Assembly: GCF_900105805.1 (NCBI RefSeq)
Contig: NZ_LT629788.1
Coordinates: 620,001 to 684,000, forward strand
DNA: 64,000 bases
Origin: Pseudomonas moraviensis
GTDB lineage: Bacteria > Pseudomonadota > Gammaproteobacteria > Pseudomonadales > Pseudomonadaceae
Direction: 5' to 3'
Shown here: positions 8,798-18,404 of the stretch, piece by piece
How positions within the stretch are numbered: position 1 is the first letter of the stretch
Layout: each line of letters starts with the position of its first letter
The notes under the pieces: generated by a model
The model's database searches: none
What the model was told of the DNA's origin: nothing
What the model saw: the letters and a program-made list of their open reading frames with translations, nothing else
Made by a program: the position numbers and the translations under genes

Positions 8798-9565
8798 TCA
8801 ACCGAAGCGATAAATATCCATACCCAACGCGCCCATCGTAAAGCCCTGATGCGCCACGCTGAAAATCCCGCCAGCACCGCGAGCAAAGAACAACGGCAAC
8901 AAATGCTCTTCACTCGGGTGGCTGCGCACGGCGCTCGGTGCCTGCTGGCGATAATCATGCAGCGCCGCCTCATCGTCGGCGGCAAGCCTGGCGATCATCC
9001 AGTCACGGAAATCCCGCGCCCACGGCTCAATGCTTTCCGGCCCGGCGTGCCAGTCCAGTTCGCGCAGGTTGTGGGTGATGCTGCCGGAGCCGATCAACAG
9101 AACGCCTTGCTCGCGCAGGCTCGCCAGAGCACGGCCAACTCGCGTCTGCAGTGCCGGGCCGCCGCGACTCGGCAGCGAGACTTGCACCACCGGAATATCG
9201 GCCTGCGGATACATCAGCGACAACGGCACCCAGACGCCATGATCGAACGGTCGTTGCGGATCGAGGCGCGACGGCAGGTCATTGGTGTTGAGAAGCTCAG
9301 CCACTTCGGCTGCCAACTGCGGATTGCCCGGCGCCGGATATTGCACTTCGAACAACGCTCGCGGAAAGCCGCCGAAGTCGTGCCAGGTCTCCGGGTGCGG
9401 ATGGCTGCCGACCAGCAGTTCGTGGCTTTCCCAGTGTGCCGAGACGATGACGATGGCTTTGGGGCGCGGCAGTTCGGCGGCCAGTCGCGCCAGTGCCGGG
9501 CCGCTGGCACCGGGTTCCAGTGCCAGCATCGGTGAACCGTGGGAGATAAACAGGCTGGGCAACAT
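8798..9565 (-). CDS. DODA-type extradiol ring-cleavage dioxygenase (YgiD-like)
   Basis: 255 residues of the class III extradiol dioxygenase (LigB/DODA) family. The metal-binding histidines are visible in SHGSPMLAL near residue 9, SAHWESHE near 43, FDHGVWVPL, and SHPSEEHLLPLFF near the C-terminus. E. coli YgiD acts on 4,5-DOPA; the natural substrate here is not known. GAGGAG stands 7 bases before the ATG. It is divergent from tpm with about 100 bases between. Confidence 0.88.
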   Translation of the reverse strand: MLPSLFISHGSPMLALEPGASGPALARLAAELPRPKAIVIVSAHWESHELLVGSHPHPETWHDFGGFPRALFEVQYPAPGNPQLAAEVAELLNTNDLPSRLDPQRPFDHGVWVPLSLMYPQADIPVVQVSLPSRGGPALQTRVGRALASLREQGVLLIGSGSITHNLRELDWHAGPESIEPWARDFRDWMIARLAADDEAALHDYRQQAPSAVRSHPSEEHLLPLFFARGAGGIFSVAHQGFTMGALGMDIYRFG

Positions 9566-9668
9566 GGGCGGACTCCTCAGCGTTAAGATGAGCCATCTTC
9601 AGTCAGGTCATCGATCTGAATCCAATATAAGTTTCTGCGGTTTTTCATCGGTTTTTCGGGAGTGATCC

Positions 9669-10325
9669 ATGCAGCCTGAGTTTTGGTACAAGAAATGGGA
9701 TTCGAACCAGATCGGCTTTCACCAGCCCGAGGCCAACCCGTATTTGCAGCGCTACTGGGCGGATCTGGCGATTGCACCGTCGGCGCGTGTGCTGGTGCCG
9801 CTGTGCGGGAAGAGTCTGGATCTGCTCTGGCTTGCCGGGCAGGGGCATCAGGTGCTTGGGGTTGAGCTCGCGGAAAGGGCTGTCGAGGATTTTTTCGTTG
9901 AGCACAAGCTTGAGCCGCAGATCAGCGAGCAGGGCGCGTTCAAGGTTTATCGAAGTGATGCCGTCGAACTTTGGTGCGGGGATTTTTTCGCGCTGAAGGC
10001 GGAGGATGTCGCGGGTTGCACTGCGTTGTATGACCGCGCCGCGTTGATTGCCCTACCGGAAGCGATGCGCGAGCGCTACGCGACGCACCTGCAGCAGTTG
10101 CTGGCGCAGGGGATGAAAGGGTTGGTGATTACCCTGGATTACGATCAGACGCAGATCCCGGGGCCGCCGTTTGCGGTGAGCGATGGTGAAGTGCAGCGGT
10201 TGCTGGGCCAAGGTTGGCAGGTGGAGAGGCTGGAAGAGCGGGATATTCTGGCTGAGAGCCCCAAGTTTCTGCAGGGCGGGGCTGAGTGGTTGGTGGAGCG
10301 GGTTTATCGGGTTTCTTCCAGATAG
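9669..10325 (+). CDS. tpm: Thiopurine S-methyltransferase
   Basis: 218 residues, the full length of bacterial TPMT. The N-terminus has the FWYKKWDSNQIGFHQ signature, followed by the SAM-binding region VLVPLCGKSLDLLWLA (about residues 41-56) and the acidic residue in VLGVELAE. The bacterial enzymes methylate thiopurines, and some pseudomonad forms methylate selenium or tellurium compounds. It is monocistronic, followed by a REP pair and a terminator. Confidence 0.93.
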   Translation: MQPEFWYKKWDSNQIGFHQPEANPYLQRYWADLAIAPSARVLVPLCGKSLDLLWLAGQGHQVLGVELAERAVEDFFVEHKLEPQISEQGAFKVYRSDAVELWCGDFFALKAEDVAGCTALYDRAALIALPEAMRERYATHLQQLLAQGMKGLVITLDYDQTQIPGPPFAVSDGEVQRLLGQGWQVERLEERDILAESPKFLQGGAEWLVERVYRVSSR

Positions 10326-10348
10326 TTTTTTGTTAACAGTCCGGCGTC

Positions 10349-10413
10349 TTCGCGAGCAGGCTCGCTCCCACAGGGGAATGCATTCCAAAGGTGGGAGCGA
10401 GCCTGCTCGCGAA
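10349..10413. repeat. REP palindrome
   Basis: Two inverted copies of the TTCGCGAGCAGGCTCGCTCC arm flank a 17-base loop, between the convergent tpm and htpX genes. Confidence 0.9.
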
Positions 10414-10448
10414 AGGGTTGGCACTGCCAGCGCATAATCGTCGGACAC

Positions 10449-10483
10449 AAAAAAAGGCCCGCATCACTGCGGGCCTTCTTTTT
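10449..10483. terminator. Bidirectional terminator between tpm and htpX
   Basis: The stem AAGGCCCGCA / TGCGGGCCTT has A-rich sequence on one side and CTTTTT on the other, 14 bases past the htpX stop. It is usable from both strands. Confidence 0.88.
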
Positions 10484-10496
10484 CAGTGCGATCAAA

Positions 10497-11384
10497 TCAA
10501 CCGCGACGACGCAGGGCGTCAATACGCTCTTCCAGCGGCGGGTGGCTCATGAACATGCGGGCGAAGCCCTGTTTGATGCCACCGTTGATGCCAAAGGCGT
10601 TCAGGGTGTCGGGCATATGCACCGGCAAGCCCTGTTCGGCGCGCAAGCGTTGCAGTGCGCCGATCATCGCGCTGGTACCGGCCAGGCGGGCGCCGGCTTC
10701 GTCGGCGCGGAATTCGCGCTTGCGCGAGAACCACATGACGATCGCACTGGCGAGAATGCCCAGCACCAGTTCGGCGAAGATGGTCGCGACGTAGTAGGCG
10801 ATGCCCTGGCCTTCTTCGTTCTTGAAGATCACCTTGTCGACGAAGTTGCCGATGATCCGCGCGAAGAACATCACAAAGGTGTTCACCACGCCCTGGATCA
10901 GTGCCAGCGTAACCATGTCACCGTTGGCAACGTGACCGATTTCGTGGGCCAGTACGGCTTTCACTTCATCGGGCGAGAAACGCTCGAGCAGGCCCTGGCT
11001 GACCGCGACCAGCGCGTCGTTCTTGTTCCAGCCGGTGGCGAAGGCATTCGCCTCGTAGGCCGGGAAAATCCCGACTTCAGGCATCTTGATCCTGGCTTCG
11101 CGGGACAGTTGCTCGACCGTTTGCAGCAGCCATTGCTCATGACGAGTGCGTGGCTGGCTGATGATTTGCGTTCCGGTGCTCATCTTCGCCATCCACTTGG
11201 AGATGAACAGCGAGAACAGCGAGCCGGCGAAACCAAAGACCGCACAGAAAACCAGCAGCTGACTGAGGTCGAGATCGACCCCGTTGGCCGCCATGAACCC
11301 GTTGAAGCCGAACAGGCTCAGGGTGATGCTGGCTATCAGCACGACCGCCAGGTTAGTGGCCAAAAACAGCAGGATGCGCATCAT
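10497..11384 (-). CDS. htpX: Membrane zinc metalloprotease HtpX
   Basis: 295 residues, the standard length. Two N-terminal membrane segments (about residues 4-24 and 43-60) precede the cytosolic M48 protease domain with AHEIGH (zinc ligands H147 and H151, catalytic E148). Further hydrophobic segments follow, then the third-ligand region REFRADEAGARLAG. HtpX works with FtsH in quality control of membrane proteins and is heat- or stress-inducible in enterobacteria. Confidence 0.96.
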   Translation of the reverse strand: MMRILLFLATNLAVVLIASITLSLFGFNGFMAANGVDLDLSQLLVFCAVFGFAGSLFSLFISKWMAKMSTGTQIISQPRTRHEQWLLQTVEQLSREARIKMPEVGIFPAYEANAFATGWNKNDALVAVSQGLLERFSPDEVKAVLAHEIGHVANGDMVTLALIQGVVNTFVMFFARIIGNFVDKVIFKNEEGQGIAYYVATIFAELVLGILASAIVMWFSRKREFRADEAGARLAGTSAMIGALQRLRAEQGLPVHMPDTLNAFGINGGIKQGFARMFMSHPPLEERIDALRRRG

Positions 11385-11429
11385 GGTTGTAGAACTCTCC
11401 TCAAGCTAAAGATGTAGCGTACTGCGGGG

Positions 11430-11458
11430 TATATAAGGTGCGGCACCGGGCTATTCAA
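11430..11458 (-). promoter_or_regulatory. Likely htpX promoter
   Basis: Read on the minus strand, TTGAAT (11458-11453) is separated by exactly 17 bases from TATATA (11435-11430), close to the vegetative consensus. The resulting transcript would start about 40 bases before the htpX ATG. TTTGAAA just upstream hints at a heat-shock -35, but no matching -10 was found. Confidence 0.6.
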
Positions 11459-11687
11459 CCGAGTGACTATTTCAAACTGTGTCCTACAGCGGTTTCCTGA
11501 GGAAAAAGAAAATTCCCACTCTCAATTCCGATGCGGATGACACAGCTTCGCGCCCCGCTGCCATTAGGTCGGACACGTCTGCACGCCTCGCATCGCAAGT
11601 GTAGAAGGGCTGCAAAGGTGCGGAACAAAGATGTGTTGCTGAATCAGACAGTACGCAACGGCTGATCCGTTGCGCACTGCTGGCCTA
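11459..11687. other. Gap between htpX promoter and alaA end
   Basis: No gene seen. It holds one perfect 7-base-arm hairpin (GCAACGG-CTGAT-CCGTTGC, 11655-11673) just past the alaA stop. No T run follows on the minus strand, so it is only a weak terminator candidate. Confidence 0.4.
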
Positions 11688-12899
11688 TTACTGGCGGTAG
11701 GACTTGAGGAAGTTGCCGATACGGCCGATGGCCATTTCCAGATCATCGACGCGGGGCAGGGTGACCACACGGAAGTGATCCGGCCAGGGCCAGTTGAATG
11801 CCGTTCCTTGCACCACCAGCAGCTTCTCGGAGAGCAGCAGGTCGAGGACGAATTTCTCGTCGTTATGGATCGGGCAGACCTTCGGGTCGATTTTCGGGAA
11901 TGCGTACAGCGCGCCCATCGGCTTGACGCAACTGACACCGGGAATGTCATTGAGCAGTTCCCAGGTGCGGTTGCGCTGTTCCAGCAGGCGGCCCTGGGGC
12001 AGGACCAGATCGTTGATGCTCTGATAGCCGCCCAGCGCGGTCTGGATCGCGTGCTGGCTCGGCACGTTGGCGCACAGACGCATGTTGGCCAGCATGTCGA
12101 TGCCTTCGATATAGCTCTGTGCGTTGTGTTTCGGCCCGGAGATGGCGATCCATCCGGAGCGGAAACCGGCCACGCGGTAGGATTTCGACAGGCCGTTGAA
12201 GGTCAGGCAGAGCAGGTCCGGCGCCAGCGAAGCGGTGCAGATGTGCACGGCATCGTCATACAGGATCTTGTCGTAGATTTCATCGGAGAACACCACCAGG
12301 TTGTGCGCCCGGGCGATTTCCAGCATGCCCAGCAACACTTCCTTCGAGTACACCGCACCGGTCGGGTTGTTCGGGTTGATGATCACCATGGCCTTGGTGT
12401 TCGGGGTGATCCTGGCCTTGATGTCGGCCAGGTCCGGGAACCAGTCGGCGCCTTCATCGCACAGGTAATGCACGGCATTCCCGCCGGCGAGGCTGACGGC
12501 GGCGGTCCACAGCGGATAGTCCGGCGCAGGCACCAGCACTTCGTCGCCGTTATTGAGCAGCGCCTGCAGCGACATCACGATCAGCTCGGAAACACCGTTG
12601 CCCAGGTAGATGTCTTCGATGCCGACGCCCTCGACCTGTTTCTGCTGGTAGTACTGCATCACCGCCTTGCGCGCGCTGAACAGGCCTTTGGAATCGCTGT
12701 AGCCTTGCGCGGTCGGCAGGTTGCGGATCACGTCCTGGAGGATTTCGTCCGGCGCTTCGAAACCAAACGGCGCCGGGTTGCCGATGTTCAGCTTGAGGAT
12801 GCGCTGGCCTTCCTCTTCCAGTCGTTTGGCGTGCTTGAGCACCGGGCCGCGAATGTCGTAGCAGACGTTGGCGAGCTTGTTCGATTTGCTGAACTGCAT
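11688..12899 (-). CDS. alaA: Alanine-type PLP aminotransferase AlaA
   Basis: 403 residues, class I/II aminotransferase fold, very close in pattern to E. coli AlaA (YfbQ), which makes alanine from pyruvate and glutamate. Seen are the N-terminal LKLNIGNPAPFGFEAP, the NPNNPTGAVYS loop, FSDEIYDKI with the PLP-contacting aspartate and tyrosine, and the Schiff-base lysine in LSKSYRVAGFRSGW (K239). It is monocistronic and divergent from msrB. Confidence 0.92.
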   Translation of the reverse strand: MQFSKSNKLANVCYDIRGPVLKHAKRLEEEGQRILKLNIGNPAPFGFEAPDEILQDVIRNLPTAQGYSDSKGLFSARKAVMQYYQQKQVEGVGIEDIYLGNGVSELIVMSLQALLNNGDEVLVPAPDYPLWTAAVSLAGGNAVHYLCDEGADWFPDLADIKARITPNTKAMVIINPNNPTGAVYSKEVLLGMLEIARAHNLVVFSDEIYDKILYDDAVHICTASLAPDLLCLTFNGLSKSYRVAGFRSGWIAISGPKHNAQSYIEGIDMLANMRLCANVPSQHAIQTALGGYQSINDLVLPQGRLLEQRNRTWELLNDIPGVSCVKPMGALYAFPKIDPKVCPIHNDEKFVLDLLLSEKLLVVQGTAFNWPWPDHFRVVTLPRVDDLEMAIGRIGNFLKSYRQ

Positions 12900-13123
12900 G
12901 GCGATGTGATCCCGAAAATGAACGATCCAGGCGGCAAGTGGACAACCGTACTGGGATTGCTGCGTCTTCGCACAGGCGGAGGTCTGTCGCTTGAGCGCTC
13001 AGAATCCGTTTGAATGCGCCCGGTCTGGCTGCCAGACTGGCGCGTGACGAGGCGCAATCATACGTGCCGCCCGATCCGTGGAAAAGGTACAGATCGGGCT
13101 TTTTCAGCCGCTGAGGTGTGATG

Positions 13124-13519
13124 ATGGAAAAGTTGCAGAAAACCCTGGAAGAGTGGAAAGCCATGCTCGACCCCGAGCAGTACAACGTCTGCCGTCTGAG
13201 TGCCACCGAGCGCCCGTTCTCCGGCAAATACAACGACACCAGAACCGACGGTGTCTACCACTGCATCTGCTGCAATGAACCACTGTTCGATTCCACGACC
13301 AAGTTCGATTCCGGTTGCGGCTGGCCGAGCTTCTACGCGCCGATCGGCGAAAGCGCGATGACCGAAATCCGTGATACCAGCCACGGCATGATCCGCACCG
13401 AAGTGAAATGCGCGCGCTGCGATGCGCATCTTGGCCATGTGTTCCCGGATGGCCCGCCACCGACTGGCCTGCGGTACTGCATCAACTCGGTGTGCCTGAA
13501 TCTCGAGCCCCGCGAATAA
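13124..13519 (+). CDS. msrB: Peptide-methionine (R)-S-oxide reductase MsrB
   Basis: 131 residues, complete. The zinc-binding CxxC pairs are C47/C50 and C96/C99, and the catalytic cysteine is C119 in GLRYCINSVCL. It reduces the R epimer of methionine sulfoxide in proteins. GTG at 13118 and ATG at 13121 are alternative starts; ATG at 13124 gives the best spacing from GAGG. The next gene is a glutathione peroxidase, so two oxidative-repair genes sit together, though a terminator separates them. Confidence 0.95.
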   Translation: MEKLQKTLEEWKAMLDPEQYNVCRLSATERPFSGKYNDTRTDGVYHCICCNEPLFDSTTKFDSGCGWPSFYAPIGESAMTEIRDTSHGMIRTEVKCARCDAHLGHVFPDGPPPTGLRYCINSVCLNLEPRE

Positions 13520-13526
13520 CCGAACC

Positions 13527-13552
13527 AGGCGACGCGATGTCGCCTTTTTTTC
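13527..13552 (+). terminator. Terminator after msrB
   Basis: AGGCGAC-GCGAT-GTCGCCT followed by seven T, 8 bases past the msrB stop. Confidence 0.88.
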
Positions 13553-13561
13553 GAATAATTA

Positions 13562-13581
13562 AATTGCACACAATTCAATTG
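13562..13581. promoter_or_regulatory. Candidate OhrR-type operator before gpx
   Basis: AATTG-CACA-CAATT (13562-13575) is a perfect 5-base inverted repeat. It overlaps a second palindrome, CAATT-C-AATTG (13571-13581), in an AT-rich patch 43-62 bases before the peroxidase ATG. OhrR proteins are known to bind AT-rich AATTG/CAATT palindromes. An OhrR-like regulator is encoded in the same unit, which makes autoregulation likely; this is inference. Confidence 0.55.
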
Positions 13582-13623
13582 CTCGTTATGTTCGCCCTTT
13601 CCTCACGATTGCGGAGCCATCTC

Positions 13624-14105
<482 letters not shown>

Positions 14106-14109
<4 letters not shown>

Positions 14110-14564
14110 GCCTGGCGGTTGATTCGCTGAAGCTCGACAGCCAGTTGTGCTTCAAGCTTTACGCAGCCTCGCGGGCAGTGATTCGCGCCTACAAGCCGAT
14201 GCTTGATCAGTTGGGCCTGACTTACCCGCAGTACCTGGCGATGCTGGTGCTGTGGGAGTGGCATGACGCTGCACCGGAGCAGCCGACGGTAAAAGCCCTC
14301 GGCGAACGTCTGGCGCTGGACTCGGGCACGTTGACGCCGTTGCTCAAGCGGCTGGAGCACATCGATCTGGTCCAGCGTCGGCGCTCGGAGCGCGATGAAC
14401 GCGAGGTGCATTTGAGCCTGACGCCTGTCGGCGCAGCACTGCGCGAACAGGTCGGGCCGCTGAAAGCGCGCCTGTTATGCGACAGCGGCGTTGATCTCGA
14501 CCGTCTCGACGACTTGCGCGCCGGCCTCGATCACTTGCTGGGGCAGATCAAAGCGCTGACGTAG
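14106..14564 (+). CDS. OhrR-type MarR-family peroxide sensor/repressor
   Basis: 152 residues, MarR winged helix. The N-terminal stretch LDSQLCFKLYAASRAVIRAY matches OhrR regulators, whose single N-terminal cysteine (here C15) senses organic hydroperoxides. A second cysteine, C125, fits the two-cysteine subclass. The DNA-binding region spans about residues 60-100 (DSGTLTPLLKRLE, RSERDEREV). It is coupled to the peroxidase gene by an ATGA overlap. The 3' end overlaps the convergent hybrid kinase by 17 bases. Confidence 0.85.
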
Positions 14565-16869
14565 TCGGCATCCACTGATCGAGCAACGCCGCGAGTTCTT
14601 CGCGGCGAAAGGGTTTGGCCAGATAGTCGCTCATGCCGGCCGCGCGGCAGCGTTCGCGCTCCTCGGACATGGCATTGGCGGTCAGCGCGACGATCGGCAG
14701 ATTCGGCCAGCGTCCGCTCTGGCGAATCTGCCGACTGGCTTCATAGCCATCCATCACCGGCATGTTGCAGTCCATCAGCACCAGATCGAAATCGGCAAAC
14801 TCCAGCTGGTCCAGCGCCTCGGCGCCATGGCCCGCCACCACCACATCGCAGCCTAGCTTGCCGAGCATGCCTTTGGCGACCAACTGGTTGACCGGGTTGT
14901 CCTCGACCAGCAGCACCTTGCCCCGACGCGTGGACGGCGAGGCATCCGCTTGCGTTTCACTGAGGGTGGCGACATCCGGTTGCAGAATCCGCCGCAGGTG
15001 CTGATAGAGCGCGTTGCGCGCCAGCGGCCGGGCTTGCTGCTGCAAGGGGGCGAGGGCGGCGGCTTCTTCGCTGGGCAGGAAACTGCCGTAAGCCGTCACC
15101 AGCAGAATCGGTGCGGTGATGTTCGGGCGCAGACCGAACAGGCACTCCGGGCAATCAGTGATCAGTACGTCAGGATTCAGGCCCAGCAGCGAGTCATCGA
15201 TGGTGCGCTGCGTGTATTCCAGCCCCCACACCGGCAACAGGCTTTTCAGCAGCTCTGCCAGACCACTGCTGGCGGCGGTGATCGCCAGGACCTTGCCGCG
15301 TAACGGCTCCGGCGCCAGTGCGCGGGTGTGGCTTGGCAGGGGCAGATCGGCGCAGAACTGGCTGCCGAAACCGCTCTCGGAACTGATGGTCAAGCGGCCC
15401 TGCATGGCTTCGCACAGGTTATACGTCAGCGCCAGACCCAGCCCGGTGCCGCCGTATTGACGGGTAATGCCAGCGCCAGCCTGAGTGAACGGCTGGAAGA
15501 TTTTCACCTGAGCTTCCTGGGCGATACCGATGCCGGTATCGCAGACTTCGATGCGCACGCCATGCTTGTGCGCCGACAAACGCACGTCGACCCGACCGAA
15601 GCGGGTGAATTTCAGCGCATTGGATAAAAGGTTGCTGACAATCTGCCGCACTCGCGTCGGATCCCCCAGCACCAGGGCCGGGAAGTGCGGCTCGATCAAA
15701 CAGGTCAGCTCAACGCTCGGCGCAGCATTTTGTGAGAGCAGATTGGCCGTGTCCTCGATCAGCGAGCCGAGATCGAACGGGATGTTTTCCAGCTCCAGTT
15801 GCCCGGCGTCGAATTTCGACAGGTCGAGAATATCGTTGAGCAGTTCCACCAGCACCTTGCCCGAGTCGTGGGCAATCGACAATTGTTGCTGCTGCTCGGC
15901 GTTCAGCGGGCCGTCGAGCGACAGCGCGATCATCCCCAGCAAGCCGTTGAGCGGCGTGCGGATTTCATGGCTCATGTTGGCCAGAAAGGCCGAACGCGCT
16001 TCGGCCATGTCCAGCGCCGTGCGGCGCGCCACTTCGAGTTCTTCGTTGGACTGGCTGAGACGGGCGTTGATCGCCTTGAGCTCGGCGGTGCGCGCCGAGA
16101 CGATGTCTTCAAGTTGCGCGAGGTATTCGGTCAGGCGGTTTTCCGCTGTACGCCGTTGCTGGATTTCGGTGGCGATGTTCTCGAATTGCTGATTGGCGAC
16201 TTTCACCAGCACACCGATTTCATCGTTGCCGTGGCCGGCGGGGCACTCGAGCGTGGTCGGCTCGGCGCTGCGTGGATCGCGGCCGCTGAGCTCGCGGATG
16301 ACTCGCACCAGTGGCTTGGTCAGCATCACGTAGAACAGCGCCAGCAGGATCCCGGTCAGCAGCAGGCTGCGGGCGAAGCCATTGAGCAGGGTGACTTCTG
16401 CACGTCGCAGGAAACGGCTGCCGAAGGCATAGGTGTCGACTTCGAGCTTGAGGACGCCAAGGGATTCATTGGGCAAGTGGTCGAGGTACAGGCGGTCTTC
16501 GAAATGACGCTTGGCGCCGAACAGGAAGTCGCTGATCAGCCGATAGTTGCTCTGCAGTTCCGGGCGTTTGACGTTGGCCAGCACGGTCTCGTTGTTGTCG
16601 ATCAGTTGCGCGGCGATGATCGCCGGCGAGCGCAGCAGGCCCAGGGTGAGTTCCTGCGCCAGTTCGGCGTCGATGTTGTAGGCGATGCGCGAGGCCGGGT
16701 TGTGGCTGATTTCCAGCAGGGCGAGGATTTCCCGGTTGATGGAAGCGTCTTCGCTGGCATAATCGATGCCGATCTGCAGCAGACTGAGCAGGGTGCCCAG
16801 AATGAACCCGACCAGCACGGTAAGCCTGGCTTGCTTGTATGACAGCCGGTGGGTGAATTTGATATCCAT
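14548..16869 (-). CDS. Membrane hybrid sensor histidine kinase/response regulator
   Basis: About 773 residues. Order of parts: membrane segment near residues 15-35, a periplasmic region of about 135 residues, a second membrane segment near 168-185, HAMP and a coiled coil, HisKA with FLANMSHEIRTPLNG (phospho-histidine near 301), HATPase_c with DTGIGI and GGTGLGLAL, a degenerate receiver-like stretch, and a C-terminal receiver (VLLVEDNPVN, VLMDCNMPVMDGYE). No partner regulator is adjacent. The start is uncertain: ATG at 16869 fits the membrane topology, ATG at 16911 is possible; neither has a clear ribosome site. Confidence 0.88.
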   Translation of the reverse strand: MDIKFTHRLSYKQARLTVLVGFILGTLLSLLQIGIDYASEDASINREILALLEISHNPASRIAYNIDAELAQELTLGLLRSPAIIAAQLIDNNETVLANVKRPELQSNYRLISDFLFGAKRHFEDRLYLDHLPNESLGVLKLEVDTYAFGSRFLRRAEVTLLNGFARSLLLTGILLALFYVMLTKPLVRVIRELSGRDPRSAEPTTLECPAGHGNDEIGVLVKVANQQFENIATEIQQRRTAENRLTEYLAQLEDIVSARTAELKAINARLSQSNEELEVARRTALDMAEARSAFLANMSHEIRTPLNGLLGMIALSLDGPLNAEQQQQLSIAHDSGKVLVELLNDILDLSKFDAGQLELENIPFDLGSLIEDTANLLSQNAAPSVELTCLIEPHFPALVLGDPTRVRQIVSNLLSNALKFTRFGRVDVRLSAHKHGVRIEVCDTGIGIAQEAQVKIFQPFTQAGAGITRQYGGTGLGLALTYNLCEAMQGRLTISSESGFGSQFCADLPLPSHTRALAPEPLRGKVLAITAASSGLAELLKSLLPVWGLEYTQRTIDDSLLGLNPDVLITDCPECLFGLRPNITAPILLVTAYGSFLPSEEAAALAPLQQQARPLARNALYQHLRRILQPDVATLSETQADASPSTRRGKVLLVEDNPVNQLVAKGMLGKLGCDVVVAGHGAEALDQLEFADFDLVLMDCNMPVMDGYEASRQIRQSGRWPNLPIVALTANAMSEERERCRAAGMSDYLAKPFRREELAALLDQWMPTTSAL

Positions 16870-17034
16870 GAGGTGTTGAACCACTTCCGTTTCCCTTCGC
16901 TGCTCAAGCATAGTCGATCATGTATGGATACCGAGGTTCCCGAATCGCCTTGTAACAAGGCTTGGTCGGGCAATTCTATCTGTGCAGGGTCGCTGGATCG
17001 TCATCATCACTGTGAAAGTGCCCGAGGAGAAGAC

Positions 17035-17925
17035 GTGGATTCCCGATTGAATGCTTTTCTTGAACGCGCCGAGTCGGTTCTGGCGCGAATCGAACCACTG
17101 TTGCCGGCACCGCGTCCTGTCATTGACTGGAATACGTGTCTGGCGGCGCGCTGGCAGCGTGACGGGCGCAGCGGTTATCTGCTGCCGCTGGAAGTCAGCC
17201 TCGACATGCGCCTGTCGGACCTGATCGGCGTCGACCGTCAGTTGGAGCAATTGGGCCGCAACACGCAACAGTTTCTCGATGGCATGCCGGCCAACCACGC
17301 TTTGCTGTGGGGCTCGCGCGGCACTGGCAAGTCCTCGCTGGTACGGGCGTTGCTGGCCGAGCATGCCGGCGCGGGCCTGCGTCTGATCGAGATCGAGCGC
17401 GATCATCTGGCGGACTTGCCACGGGTGGTCGAGCAGGTCGCCAAATTGCCGCAACGTTTCGTGCTGTTCTGCGATGACTTGTCGTTCGAATCCGGCGAAG
17501 GCGACTACCGCGTGCTGAAAAGCGTGCTTGACGGTTCGCTCGAGCAGGCCCCCGACAACGTCTTGCTGTACGCCACTTCCAACCGCCGCCACCTGGTGCC
17601 GGAAAAGGAAAGCGACAATGAAAACTGGAAGCGCGTCGACGGCGAACTGCACCCCAGCGAAGCGGTGGAAGACAAGATCGCCCTGTCGGACCGCTTCGGT
17701 CTGTGGCTGTCGTTCTATCCGTTTACCCAGGAACACTTCCTCAATGTCGTCGAACACTGGATCGGCCAGTTGGCCGCCAAGGCCGGCCTGAGCTGGCAGC
17801 GCGACGAAGCACTGGACATTCTCGCCGTGCGCTGGGCCACCGGCCGCGGTAATCGCAACGGACGTTGCGCGTATCAATTCGCCCGCTACTGGGTGGGACT
17901 GAAATTGCTGGAGCACAAGGCATGA
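17035..17925 (+). CDS. DUF815-family AAA ATPase
   Basis: 296 residues. It carries a P-loop GSRGTGKSSLVRALLAEH (about residues 92-109), a Walker B region FVLFCDDLSFE, and TSNRRHLVPE typical of DUF815 ATPases. The role of this family is not established. GTG at 17035 is preferred because GAGGAG stands 7 bases before it. It overlaps the next gene (ATGA), so the ATPase and the methionine sulfoxide reductase are co-translated. Confidence 0.85.
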   Translation: MDSRLNAFLERAESVLARIEPLLPAPRPVIDWNTCLAARWQRDGRSGYLLPLEVSLDMRLSDLIGVDRQLEQLGRNTQQFLDGMPANHALLWGSRGTGKSSLVRALLAEHAGAGLRLIEIERDHLADLPRVVEQVAKLPQRFVLFCDDLSFESGEGDYRVLKSVLDGSLEQAPDNVLLYATSNRRHLVPEKESDNENWKRVDGELHPSEAVEDKIALSDRFGLWLSFYPFTQEHFLNVVEHWIGQLAAKAGLSWQRDEALDILAVRWATGRGNRNGRCAYQFARYWVGLKLLEHKA

Positions 17926-18404
17926 TTGATTTGCAACACAGCGGCCAAGGCCTCGAAGGCTACGGTATGTTGGCTGCCCAACTGGAGTCGCTGCTGGCGG
18001 ACGAGCGCGATTTCATCGCCAATGCCGCGCAGTTTTCCGCGTTCCTGTTCAACCAACTCGATGATCTGAACTGGGCCGGCTTCTACCTCAACCGCAACGA
18101 AGAGCTGGTGCTCGGCCCGTTTCAAGGCCAGATCGCGTGCGTGCGCATTCCGTTCGGGCGTGGTGTGTGTGGCGCGGCGGCTGCCAGTCTGCAGACTCAG
18201 CGCGTCGAAGATGTGCATGCCTTCCCCGGCCACATCGCCTGCGACAGCGCTTCGAACAGCGAACTGGTGGTGCCATTGGTCAAGGACGGTCGCCTGATTG
18301 GCGTGCTTGACCTCGACAGCCCGAAGCTGGCGCGTTTCGGCGCCGCAGACCAGGCCGGCATCGAGCAGCTGGCAGCGATTTTCCTGCGCCTGACCGACTG
18401 CTGA
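17922..18404 (+). CDS. msrC: Free methionine (R)-sulfoxide reductase (GAF-domain fRMsr)
   Basis: 160 residues, a single GAF domain. The three cysteines of fRMsr enzymes are present: in QIACVRIPFGRGVCGAAA and in HIACDSASNSELVVPL. The enzyme reduces free Met-R-sulfoxide, which MsrB handles poorly. It is coupled to the DUF815 ATPase upstream and convergent with the HD-GYP gene, whose stop codon is directly adjacent. Confidence 0.9.
   Translation: MIDLQHSGQGLEGYGMLAAQLESLLADERDFIANAAQFSAFLFNQLDDLNWAGFYLNRNEELVLGPFQGQIACVRIPFGRGVCGAAAASLQTQRVEDVHAFPGHIACDSASNSELVVPLVKDGRLIGVLDLDSPKLARFGAADQAGIEQLAAIFLRLTDC

Noticed and set aside
6712..8985. A 757-codon minus-strand frame opposite deaD
   Set aside because: Antisense shadow of a strongly conserved helicase gene; no ribosome site or recognisable domain.
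9669..9905. Alternative small frames on both strands within tpm
   Set aside because: Shadows of the complete tpm gene.
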